Shown in pieces: positions 33,872 to 42,543 of a DNA stretch of 64,000 nucleotides (its first letter is position 1; each line of letters starts with the position of its first letter). The notes under the pieces were generated by a model. The model did not search any database, was not told the DNA's origin, and saw only the letters and a program-made list of their open reading frames with translations. Both the position numbers and the translations under genes were made by a program. The stretch is from Halomonas sp. SpR1 (GTDB lineage: Bacteria; Pseudomonadota; Gammaproteobacteria; Pseudomonadales; Halomonadaceae), in assembly GCF_031010175.1 (NCBI RefSeq), contig NZ_JAUAMB010000021.1, positions 1 through 64,000 of the forward strand. The letters are read 5' to 3'.

Positions 33872-35695
33872 GTGATAAATGAGTTGGAAATATCTGAAGG
33901 GGCATATTTCTATAGAATAAAGCCAAATAAAAGGCTCTCTAACACGGCTATATCTAAGATATTTATAGGTTTGTCAAAAGATAGGATGACCAGAAGCGTT
34001 ACGCTGCAAAATATTAGAGATGAAGTTATCATAAACGGTCACCCTTCAAAGCTATCAATTTGCGTATTCAAGATAAAGTCGAAACCTAGTTTCTTTAAAA
34101 ACTATATCGAAGGCGAACACGAGATAAAGTTTTGCTACGTTCTTATTTTTGAATATAGAGACTACATAGTCATAAGCAAAAAAAACGTATCATCTTCATC
34201 TGATCTTGATGTATATCTTGACGATGTGGATTACTCAACACTGTCAAGGCTATACGCCGATAGCGACTCCAATTTCCACAAATTGGCACTCGATAACCTT
34301 GATGTGTCTGATTCTGCTATAAGAAGTAAATCCGTAGAAGCTAGAGCCCTTGAGGATTCATATTCTACTTTTGGAGCTAATAACTACGCAGTGAAAAATA
34401 TGCGTATAACTTCCAGAGGTCACCTGTATAGTTTAACCCTAAGCACGGCTAGAATTAATAGACACAGTGGAAAGGTGAGCATTCAAGTGCTTAGAGAGTG
34501 GATGGCAGAGGTGTGCGATGATATTGAAAACTTTTCTGCAACAAGCAGTTTTATGGACAGCTTTGCGCTTCCTATTAGCTTTGAAGATAGAATTAAATCT
34601 CTAACGCCAAATGGACTTCTGTTGAAACTTAACTCTCTGGTTGATGCGTCTAATGACGAGGTCTTAGTTCGATCATATTTAAAGGTGGGTGTTAAAGATG
34701 TTGATTTAGAGCTGGGAAGGTATATTTCGAAATACGATCAAGTTCTTGATATTGAAGCAGACAAAGATAAATATGTTGCTATATCCTCCAAGAATAAACA
34801 TCTCTTTAATCTAGTCAGAATTGAAATAAAGATATTAAAGAAGTCTATAAAGATAAAGTCGGATGCTTTTAGATCGATATATCTTGAATTCTCTAGTGGT
34901 GAAGTTCAATCCTTAGAAGAATATATAAATAAAAATAACTGCTTTGTCATCACGTTCGATAATCCCGAAGTAGCATACAATTCAAAAAAACTTTTTGAAA
35001 ATACTCAGCTATTGTCAAATATCAGTTCATTTATGACTGTTTTTGAGCCATGTGACGAGTTAAGTGGCGTAAGCTCTGAAAAAGGAAAATTTAGTACGGC
35101 TAGCGTTAGCTTTAGTCCTTGTTCGATCTTTAACAAGGTAGAGAGCGTAATTGATATAAGTTCTACATATTTATTTTTGGACGATCTCGGCAATGAATGG
35201 GCAGACCATATTGCACTGTCTGATGGAATAATTGAATTCTATCATTCCAAGTCTGGCGCTGAAGGTCTCTCAGCATCGAAGTTTCAGGACGTAGTCGGAC
35301 AAGCACAGAAAAACTTAGGTAACCTTGTGCCTCCCCAACATAGAATCGACGCAAAGAAAATATTATGGAGTCGAACGTATATAGCAAAAGTTGGGAAGAA
35401 TCAGAGTGTAAGTACTAATATCCAGCGGCTTCGGAAATCACCAGCAGGTTGTACTATTGATGACGGTCTTGAGTTTTATAAACAACAAACACGTAAACCT
35501 AATTTAAGAAAAATTGTTTACTTGGTCGTTAACTTTATTTCAAAATTAAGGCTTGAAGATAATCTAACAGCTCTGCAATCAGGAGGCCAAGTAGAAAGGC
35601 GTAATGAAGTAGTGCAAATACTATGGTTTATTTCATCACTAATCTCTTCCTGCAAAGAGCAAGGCACTGAAATTAAGATAATTTGCTTGAGGTAA
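33872..35695 (+). CDS. Unknown 607-residue protein in AT-rich defence-like island
   Basis: GTG start at 33872 with AAAGGA seven bases upstream. I do not recognise a named family for the whole protein. It is soluble, with no signal or membrane segment, and codon use is AT-rich (many ATA, AGA). Residues 430-485 are the most informative: Y-L-F-L-D-D-L-G-N-E-W-A-D-H-I, then I-I-E-F-Y-H-S-K-S-G, then G-L-S-A-S-K-F-Q-D-V-V-G-Q. This resembles a restriction-endonuclease-like core: acidic D437/D438 and E442, a following strand with H-x-K, then an amphipathic helix. A similar motif style occurs in sporadically distributed defence proteins (TIGR04141/DUF6119-like); that link is from memory and unproven. 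It is followed after 309 bp by the OLD nuclease and helicase genes. Whether it belongs to that system or stands alone is open. Confidence 0.55.
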   Translation: MINELEISEGAYFYRIKPNKRLSNTAISKIFIGLSKDRMTRSVTLQNIRDEVIINGHPSKLSICVFKIKSKPSFFKNYIEGEHEIKFCYVLIFEYRDYIVISKKNVSSSSDLDVYLDDVDYSTLSRLYADSDSNFHKLALDNLDVSDSAIRSKSVEARALEDSYSTFGANNYAVKNMRITSRGHLYSLTLSTARINRHSGKVSIQVLREWMAEVCDDIENFSATSSFMDSFALPISFEDRIKSLTPNGLLLKLNSLVDASNDEVLVRSYLKVGVKDVDLELGRYISKYDQVLDIEADKDKYVAISSKNKHLFNLVRIEIKILKKSIKIKSDAFRSIYLEFSSGEVQSLEEYINKNNCFVITFDNPEVAYNSKKLFENTQLLSNISSFMTVFEPCDELSGVSSEKGKFSTASVSFSPCSIFNKVESVIDISSTYLFLDDLGNEWADHIALSDGIIEFYHSKSGAEGLSASKFQDVVGQAQKNLGNLVPPQHRIDAKKILWSRTYIAKVGKNQSVSTNIQRLRKSPAGCTIDDGLEFYKQQTRKPNLRKIVYLVVNFISKLRLEDNLTALQSGGQVERRNEVVQILWFISSLISSCKEQGTEIKIICLR

Positions 35696-36004
35696 AAAAC
35701 TAACAAGCACGTGTAATCTGACCTTCGGCCACTGTCACCTTTTTTGCGTTTAGCTGCATAAATGGCGCCAGTAGGTTCCGGCAGCTGAAGCGTTCGTTAG
35801 CCATAATAGTCTAGAGCAGCCATGGAAATTTTCGTAATACGATTAAACTCAGATTTGCGGAATCAGAAGCCTAACTTGAGATGCCCTACTATAGCTGAAT
35901 ATAACAAGAAAACTTCATGATGAATGTATTTCTTAAAGCAGCTAGTTTCCTGAACGAATCTGGGGTAGGGAATTAGGGTGTCCCTCTTTTTAAAAGGAAA
36001 AAAG
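35696..36004. other. Gap between the 607-residue gene and the OLD nuclease gene
   Basis: This 309-bp gap is less AT-rich at 35710-35830 than the genes on both sides. CTAAC near its left end (35699-35703) and GTTAGCC at 35803-35809 could be ends of an imperfect palindrome. A promoter for the OLD gene is expected in the right, AT-rich half. No gene seen. Confidence 0.35.
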
Positions 36005-38002
36005 ATGTACATAAGTAAGGTGCGAATACAGAATTTTAGGTTACTTAAAGACACAATGCTAGATTTAGAGGGTGAGCCAAATAACGAGCTCTCTCTATTG
36101 ATTGGAAAGAATAACTCGGGCAAGACATCCTTCATTGTTCTGTTTGAGAACTTTTTGACATCCAGAAGTTTTTGCTATGATGACTTTCCTATGGGACTGC
36201 GTAAAGACATTCTTGAGATTTGTGACGAGACTGATGTTTATTCATTAGCAATAAGACTATCCCTTAAGATAGAATATGGCAGGGACGACAACCTTCAGAA
36301 TCTCTCTGATTTCATTGTGGATCTTGATCCAAAATGTAATACAGTGAAAATTGCATGTGAAGCAACGATCAACAAATCAAAATTATTAAATGATCTAGAA
36401 GCTGTTGATAAAAGAAAAGAGGAGTTCATCAAAAAGAATCTTTCTGATTATATCCAAGTAAGATACTACATCTTTGATACCTACAATGATTTTGAGGCTG
36501 CTCATCGTTCAAACTTAATCAAGAAAGAAGCGTCCGATGTAAATAATCTGATCAATCTGAAGATAATTCAAGCGAACAGAAATGTTACAAGTTCAGATGC
36601 AACTCCTCAAGATAGAAGAATACTTTCACACTTAACAACGAGGTTCTATAACAGTAAAGTCAAGATGTCGCATGATGACCTTTACGATATTAATTCATCT
36701 ATTATAGATGCTGATGTTCAACTAAGCGGCAACTATAAAGCCTTTTTTGAACCATTTCTTGAAAACGCAAAATCCTTTCTTTCGCTTACAGCCTTAAACG
36801 TTGTGTCTGATCTTCAGTCAAAGGAAGTCATGGCAAGCCATTCCAAAATCACCTATGGCAAAGATGATGCTGAACTTCCTGAACACCTGAACGGTTTAGG
36901 ATACATGAACATACTTTACCTTCTTCTCAATATAGAGATTGAGAAGTCTGACTTTGAAGAGAAGGGACGGGATATAAACCTGCTGTTTATTGAAGAGCCT
37001 GAAGCTCACACCCATCCACAACTACAGTATATTTTCATTGAGCAAATTTCCAAGATTCTAAATGGGATTAAGGGGCTTCAAACTTTCATATCGACGCATT
37101 CAGCTCATATCGTCAAGAAATGTAACTTCAAGAATATTCGTTACTTTAAAATCCCAAAGGGTGAAGAGAATGTAGAAATACGAAATTTCTACATAGAGCT
37201 ACAAGCAAGGTATTCTGATGAGAAGGATGCTGATATTGATAAGGTGGAAAAGGAGCATTTCAAATTTCTAAACCAATACTTATCAATCGAGTCCTCAGAA
37301 CTCTTCTTTGCAGAAAAGATAATCTTCATAGAAGGCACTTCCGAAAAGATGCTTCTTCCATATTTCATCAATCAGTTTGACGAAGATGGCCTGGGAGATA
37401 AAGGGGATACTGCGCTCACGTCTCAAAACATATCAATCCTTGAAGTTGGAGCAAATGCCAAAGTATTCAAACACTTCCTCGATTTCCTTGAGATAAAGAC
37501 ACTTATCATTACAGATCTAGATACAACCAAGGAGAGTGAGACGGGAAGGAAGACTTACAAGGCATGCCCTGCAAAGATTGGCACACATACCAGCAATGCA
37601 ACCCTACGGCATTACTATAATTCACCGAATTTTGATGAGGAAGGCTTCTCTGCATGGATGAGAAGACTAAAAGAGCATAGCCATGATGAACCATCGTCAT
37701 TGATCAAGATTGCCTATCAGAATGTTGAAGATGGATATCAGGGTAGGAGCTTCGAAGAGGCATTCGTGAGTGTGAACATGAAAAAAATAGGCAGTAACCT
37801 TAACGATGTCGACGGACTTAAAAACAAGGTAAAATTTGATGAGTACAAGTTTGATCCTGATCAGTTTGTAGATAATATTCTTGATAGTAAAGGGAAGTCT
37901 AGTTTTGCTTCATCTTTACTCTACCTTGCTCTCTCAAAAGAAAACCTGAAGTGGAATATCCCTTCGTATATTAAGGAGGGCTTAAAGTGGATAGCCAAGT
38001 AA
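36005..38002 (+). CDS. OLD-family ATPase-TOPRIM nuclease (GajA-like)
   Basis: About 665 residues from the ATG at 36005, which has AAAAGGAAAAAAG just before it; an in-frame GTG at 35978 is inferior. The N-terminal SMC/RecF-like ATPase has Walker A G-K-N-N-S-G-K-T at residues 34-41, Walker B L-F-I-E-E-P-E-A-H near 326-335, and switch S-T-H-S-A-H near 363. The C-terminal TOPRIM domain has F-I-E-G-T-S-E-K near 441 and the metal-binding D-L-D in I-T-D-L-D-T-T near 503. Followed at once by a UvrD-like helicase, this is a class 2 OLD arrangement, as in Gabija (GajA DNA-nicking nuclease). It is about 90 residues longer than the usual GajA. Confidence 0.85.
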   Translation: MYISKVRIQNFRLLKDTMLDLEGEPNNELSLLIGKNNSGKTSFIVLFENFLTSRSFCYDDFPMGLRKDILEICDETDVYSLAIRLSLKIEYGRDDNLQNLSDFIVDLDPKCNTVKIACEATINKSKLLNDLEAVDKRKEEFIKKNLSDYIQVRYYIFDTYNDFEAAHRSNLIKKEASDVNNLINLKIIQANRNVTSSDATPQDRRILSHLTTRFYNSKVKMSHDDLYDINSSIIDADVQLSGNYKAFFEPFLENAKSFLSLTALNVVSDLQSKEVMASHSKITYGKDDAELPEHLNGLGYMNILYLLLNIEIEKSDFEEKGRDINLLFIEEPEAHTHPQLQYIFIEQISKILNGIKGLQTFISTHSAHIVKKCNFKNIRYFKIPKGEENVEIRNFYIELQARYSDEKDADIDKVEKEHFKFLNQYLSIESSELFFAEKIIFIEGTSEKMLLPYFINQFDEDGLGDKGDTALTSQNISILEVGANAKVFKHFLDFLEIKTLIITDLDTTKESETGRKTYKACPAKIGTHTSNATLRHYYNSPNFDEEGFSAWMRRLKEHSHDEPSSLIKIAYQNVEDGYQGRSFEEAFVSVNMKKIGSNLNDVDGLKNKVKFDEYKFDPDQFVDNILDSKGKSSFASSLLYLALSKENLKWNIPSYIKEGLKWIAK

Positions 38003-40011
38003 CCGCACTGCAAAGAATTCAAGAGTGTACAGCAAGCAAAAAAAGTTTTGTTTTGCAGGGAGGGGCAGGATGTGGAAAGACAGAAACACTAAAGGAAACG
38101 CTACAGTTCCTATCCAAAGATTATCCTAAGAAGAAAATTGCGTGTATTACCCACACCAACCTTGCAGCAAACGAAATCATAGATCGTGTAGGAGAAGGTT
38201 ACAATATATCCACCATACATTCATTTCTTAACTCACTAATCAAGAACTACACCAGAGCAATCCACGAAGTTATACATGAGATATTTACAGTGGATGGGCT
38301 AGAAATTGAGACTGAGGAGAGTTCAGGGTTAACCGGTAATGAGCTGAAGAAAGCTAATCACGACAACTACAAGAAGGCCTATAAGAAGTATACAAAGTTA
38401 AAATACATTGCCAAAGGTGAAACCTCACCAAAAGAACTTGGAAAAAGAGCTTATGATAAAGCACCGGAGGAGAACAATCAGACACTCAATGAAGATATAG
38501 CTGAATTGAATGCTGAAGTTCGACAGGTCATTGAGGGTAAGGATCATAGGAGTATAAGGTACAATGATTCACGTTTTGACAGATTCAATGATGTTTCATT
38601 TGGGCATGATAGCCTACTCAAGATCACAAGCTTGCTCTTTCAACGTTATCCAAAACTTGGAAAGATCTTGGGTGATAAGTACGACTTCATCCTGATTGAC
38701 GAATACCAGGATACACATGAGGACGTGGTTGAAGTATTCTTAAAACATCTCCCTGAAGACATGAAGACCACAATAGGATTATTTGGGGATGCAATGCAAA
38801 GCATATACTCAGATGGTATTGGGGATGTGCGTGCCTATATTGATTCAGGTGATCTTGTCGAGATACCAAAGGAAGATAACTTTCGATGTTCTGAGCAGGT
38901 AATTAACTTTGTTAATGCTCTTAGAGAGGATGCTCTTAGGCAAGAACTAGCATTCAAGATTAAAGACGATGGCACCAAGGAGATCTTGGAGGATAGACAA
39001 GGTCAGGTTAGATTGCTTTATGCAATCTGGGGTGATAACAAACCTCATACTAGGAGCCCTTCTGAAGAAAAACAGGCGTACCTTGATTTCGTCGACAAGT
39101 TGATTGACTTGGCTGATAGTGAAGAATCCCCTCATAAGAAGTTAATGCTTACAAACAAGTCAATTGCAGGGAAGGTTGGATTTGGCATACTATATAAAGT
39201 ATTTTCTGATAGATATACGGAAGTCAAAGACGAAATAGAAAGGGTACTTTCAAGCATTCAGGTACTTGACCTAGCAGAGCTATGTGAAGCCTATAGCGGT
39301 ACAAAAAAGAGGTACAATTTCATATTGACCGAACTGAAGAAGTCGGGGCTTGTGCTTAACAAGATTGAGGACAAAGAAAAAATTGTCGCTGCATTTGATA
39401 GGATCACTCTAGAAGACCTAAGTGTTATTAAAGCTCTTGAGGTTGCTTTTGAGAAAAATATAATCAGGAGATCAGACAGTTACCTTGCATTTTTTGAGCG
39501 TAGGGACTCTTTCTTGGCTGAATTAAAAAAAGACGAGGCATACCAACAGTTAAAAGAGAGATTCAACTCAGGAATTAATACCATATCTAAGATGGAAAAA
39601 GAAGATCCTGATCTGACTGAAGAAGTGTTTAATGAGTTCAAGTCCAACCTTAACAGAGAGAGATTCTACGAGGAGCTATTCTCTGAATCGATATCCTTTA
39701 ATGAGGTTATAAACTATTACAGTTACCTAAATGAAGAGTGTGATTATATCACAATGCACAAGACTAAAGGGTCTGGTATTGAAAACGTTTTAGTTGTTCT
39801 TGATGAGTATTTCTGGTCTCAATACAAGTTTAAATTTAGTGCTGAAAGTACTGAGGCTAGTAGCGTCTTCACGCCTCCAAACATGAAGCTATTTTATGTG
39901 GCATGTTCTCGAACGATCAGGAATCTAACTGTTGTTAAAGTGGTAACCAGTGATGAGGAAGAACATCTACTGGCAACATTCCCGGATTTTGAAAAGGTAG
40001 TTGTGGATTAG
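37987..40011 (+). CDS. UvrD/Rep-like superfamily 1 helicase (GajB-like)
   Basis: A 674-residue helicase starting at GTG 37987, 16 nt inside the end of the OLD gene, with AAGGAGGG upstream, so translationally coupled. SF1 motifs in order: Walker A G-G-A-G-C-G-K-T near 25-32, Walker B D-E-Y-Q-D-T near 237, motif III G-D-A-M-Q-S-I-Y near 266, N-F-R-C-S near 297, motif V H-K-T-K-G-S-G near 590, and motif VI Y-V-A-C-S-R near 637. In Gabija the GajB partner senses DNA ends or depletes nucleotides and activates GajA. This one is roughly 180 residues longer than the common GajB, with extra sequence between motifs Ia and II (residues 90-200). Confidence 0.85.
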   Translation: MDSQVTALQRIQECTASKKSFVLQGGAGCGKTETLKETLQFLSKDYPKKKIACITHTNLAANEIIDRVGEGYNISTIHSFLNSLIKNYTRAIHEVIHEIFTVDGLEIETEESSGLTGNELKKANHDNYKKAYKKYTKLKYIAKGETSPKELGKRAYDKAPEENNQTLNEDIAELNAEVRQVIEGKDHRSIRYNDSRFDRFNDVSFGHDSLLKITSLLFQRYPKLGKILGDKYDFILIDEYQDTHEDVVEVFLKHLPEDMKTTIGLFGDAMQSIYSDGIGDVRAYIDSGDLVEIPKEDNFRCSEQVINFVNALREDALRQELAFKIKDDGTKEILEDRQGQVRLLYAIWGDNKPHTRSPSEEKQAYLDFVDKLIDLADSEESPHKKLMLTNKSIAGKVGFGILYKVFSDRYTEVKDEIERVLSSIQVLDLAELCEAYSGTKKRYNFILTELKKSGLVLNKIEDKEKIVAAFDRITLEDLSVIKALEVAFEKNIIRRSDSYLAFFERRDSFLAELKKDEAYQQLKERFNSGINTISKMEKEDPDLTEEVFNEFKSNLNRERFYEELFSESISFNEVINYYSYLNEECDYITMHKTKGSGIENVLVVLDEYFWSQYKFKFSAESTEASSVFTPPNMKLFYVACSRTIRNLTVVKVVTSDEEEHLLATFPDFEKVVVD

Positions 40012-40080
40012 GACAATGGCCGTCCATTACAAAAAGTGAAGAAAGAAGAGGTATATCTTAACTATTGAAAAAAGAGATGA

Positions 40081-40160
40081 GCCGGCTAACAAATAGTTGC
40101 ACTGGAAAAATACTTGCTGCGCTCCTATTTTTCCGGTGAGCAAGCCGTTACATTGGCGCC
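40081..40160. repeat. Strong imperfect palindrome at island end
   Basis: CACTGGAAAAATA (40100-40112) and TATTTTTCCGGTG (40126-40138) form a 13-bp stem with one G-U pair and a 13-nt loop. Outside it, TAAC (40087-40090) faces GTTA (40147-40150), with GCC/GGC further out. The outline recalls an integron attC site, but the R boxes (GGCTAAC, GTTACAT) do not fit the consensus fully. It could equally be a terminator for the helicase gene. Confidence 0.4.
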
Positions 40161-40188
40161 CAATCTAATTCTGCTCTAAGCCGAAAAC

Positions 40189-40214
40189 TGATACCACTAG
40201 AATCGGTGGTGTCA
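40189..40214 (-). terminator. Intrinsic terminator of recD
   Basis: TGATACCAC (40189-40197) and GTGGTGTCA (40206-40214) make a 9-bp stem (one G-U) just 8 nt past the recD stop. On the minus strand a GTTTT tract follows. It ends the MNT-HEPN-recB-recD operon and marks the edge of the AT-rich island. Confidence 0.7.
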
Positions 40215-40221
40215 ATTTTGA

Positions 40222-42543
40222 TCAACCCTTAACCCCACTAACCCTCATCACCTCCCTAGCCACCGCATCATTCAAAATCCCCCGTTTGACCTCAATTAAA
40301 GTGAGCCAGTCGCGAGCGCGGGTGATGCCGGTGTAGACCAGCTCGCGGGTGAGGATGGGGTTGGGCGTTTGCGGTAGTAGCAGGGCGGTGTGCTGAAACT
40401 CTGAGCCTTGGGATTTGTGTACCGTCATCGCGAATACGGTTTCTACCGCGTGCAGGCGGGAAGGCAGCACCCAATGAATCGGGTTGTCTACGTCACTGGT
40501 TGGGAAGGCTACACGTAAAAGCGACCTACCAGTAGTGCGGGGATCTGGCACGGCGAGGGTGATGCCGATATCGCCGTTCATTAGTTTCAGGCCGTAGTCG
40601 TTTTGGGTGACCAGCACTGGGCGGCCTTCGAACCAGCCTTTTTCCAGCGTGTGGTCGTTGCCGAACAGCAGTTTTTCACTGCGCAGTGTTTTGGCGATGA
40701 GCAGGTTTAAGCCTTCTACTCCCCACGGGCCTTTGCGCAGTGCGCATAGCAGCTGAAAGCGGCTATAGGCGGTTAGTACTTGCTTAGCCCACGCATCGTA
40801 AACATCTCTGTTCTCTTCAAACGCCAGTGCCGTATCAGGCCGCTCACTATCTAATGTATTTAGGTAGTGGCAGTAGCCGGTGGGCGGAGCGATGGGCTTG
40901 CCTTTGTGGTCGGTGCGGCTTTCGCCTGCGTTGGGAAAACGTTCCGGGCTGCCGGTGACCACTAGGCGCTCCAGGGGGCTGTCTTCGTTTTGCGCGTCTG
41001 GCTTTAATACCAAGTGGTGCAGATCGGCATAGCCGTTATTCAGTACGCCATGCACCGCTTGGTGCTTTTCCCGTTCACTTTGTGATTCGCTTAACGGCTG
41101 GTTAATCGCCTGGGCGAGTTGGCCGATGCCGCTTGTTTCAGTAAAGCGGTGGCTTACTCGCAGCATGGTAATGGCTTGATCCAGCGGCTGGCCGTTGGGG
41201 TCGATTAATGTTTCCGGTAGCGGGTGGTCGGTGAGTTCGGTTAGCCACTGCGCCGTGGCGGGGGTGTAGTGAGCGGCGTCGGCGCGGCGGCACAGGTCGC
41301 CCAGCACGGCGCCTGCTTCTACCGAGGCCAGCTGGTCTTTATCCCCCAGCAGCACCAGCTTGGCGCTGGCGGGCAGGGCGCTGAGTAGCGCCGTCATCAT
41401 TTCGATATCCACCATCGAGGCTTCATCCACCACCAGCACATCCAGCGCCAGCGGGTTGGCGGCGTTGTGGCGGAAGTGGCGGGTGTCGGCTCGGGCACCT
41501 AACAGTCTGTGAAGGGTTGTTACTTCAGTTGGTATGGCTGCTTGTAGTTGGTCAGTGCTTGAATCTTCGTCGAGGTGTCGAACCAGAGCTGAAGCTCCCT
41601 CCCACAAGTTGACTAAGTCGCTGAAGGGGAGCTTAGCGACTTGCCCGGCGATGGATTCATTTAGCCGGGCGGCGGCTTTGCCGGTGGGGGCGGCTAGGCG
41701 AATGCGCAGCGGGTGGGCGTTGGGCTGTGCCAGTTGCAGGGTTTGCAGCAGGGCAAGCAGGCGTACCACCGTGGTGGTTTTGCCGGTGCCGGGGCCGCCG
41801 GTGATGATCGCAAACGGGCTACGAGCGGCGAGGGCGCTGGCGTTCTTTTGCCAATCCAGGCTGTCGCTCGCGGGGAATAATGTTTCTAACGCGCTTTTGA
41901 GTAGCGGGCTAGCCGCCGAGCTGTTCAAAGAGCTATCCGCGTTAACCCGGTGGGCGATTTCCTGGTGTAGGGTTTGCTCGAACTGCCAGTAGCGGCGCAG
42001 GTAGAGTTTGCTGGTGTTACCGCTGTGGCTCACTACCAGCGGCGTATTGCCGGGGCCGTCGCTAATCAGCGTGGGGTGATAAAGCGCGGCCTGCCACTCG
42101 CTCAGCGTTAGCGTGGCCAGCACATGGCTGGGCAGCGGCGGCGGGTCGTTGAGCTCGTCGCCTTCGGGCGGTAGCGAAAGGGCAAAATCCGGGGCTTCGA
42201 GCGTAGCGGCTAAATCCAGGCACACATGGCCGCGGCCTAACTGGTGGCTGGCTAGCGCTGCGCCTAGCAGTAGCAGCGGCGGGGCGTGTTGGCTTTCACG
42301 CTCAAAAAAGCGCACCAGGGCCAGGTCTAAATCCCGCAGCCAGCCACGGGAAACCCAGCGCTCACATAGTTGTAGCAGCGCGGCGGTATCGCTTAGCGCG
42401 GGGTGCGGCTGGGTGGTACTGGTGGTTGATTCTGACGGTGGTGCTGTCGATGTGGTTGAATCAGGTGCAGCGGGCGGTGCGTCATCGGCGAATAGGTCAA
42501 GGTTCATGGGCTCGTTCATTGAAGACGTGTCTCGCTTGCTCAT
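40222..42543 (-). CDS. recD: Exodeoxyribonuclease V alpha subunit
   Basis: A 773-residue SF1B (5'-3') helicase subunit of RecBCD. An N-terminal RecB-interacting region is preceded by a Pro/Thr/Ser-rich stretch (residues 15-45). Walker A is G-G-P-G-T-G-K-T-T near 251, Walker B V-V-D-E-A-S-M-V-D near 373, and L-L-G-D-K-D-Q-L near 399. The C-terminal M-T-V-H-K-S-Q-G-S-E-F motif is near 720. The start ATG overlaps the recB stop (ATGA). It lies at the end of the operon, next to the OLD-helicase island. RecD gives the fast helicase and shapes Chi control. Confidence 0.93.
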   Translation of the reverse strand: MSKRDTSSMNEPMNLDLFADDAPPAAPDSTTSTAPPSESTTSTTQPHPALSDTAALLQLCERWVSRGWLRDLDLALVRFFERESQHAPPLLLLGAALASHQLGRGHVCLDLAATLEAPDFALSLPPEGDELNDPPPLPSHVLATLTLSEWQAALYHPTLISDGPGNTPLVVSHSGNTSKLYLRRYWQFEQTLHQEIAHRVNADSSLNSSAASPLLKSALETLFPASDSLDWQKNASALAARSPFAIITGGPGTGKTTTVVRLLALLQTLQLAQPNAHPLRIRLAAPTGKAAARLNESIAGQVAKLPFSDLVNLWEGASALVRHLDEDSSTDQLQAAIPTEVTTLHRLLGARADTRHFRHNAANPLALDVLVVDEASMVDIEMMTALLSALPASAKLVLLGDKDQLASVEAGAVLGDLCRRADAAHYTPATAQWLTELTDHPLPETLIDPNGQPLDQAITMLRVSHRFTETSGIGQLAQAINQPLSESQSEREKHQAVHGVLNNGYADLHHLVLKPDAQNEDSPLERLVVTGSPERFPNAGESRTDHKGKPIAPPTGYCHYLNTLDSERPDTALAFEENRDVYDAWAKQVLTAYSRFQLLCALRKGPWGVEGLNLLIAKTLRSEKLLFGNDHTLEKGWFEGRPVLVTQNDYGLKLMNGDIGITLAVPDPRTTGRSLLRVAFPTSDVDNPIHWVLPSRLHAVETVFAMTVHKSQGSEFQHTALLLPQTPNPILTRELVYTGITRARDWLTLIEVKRGILNDAVAREVMRVSGVKG

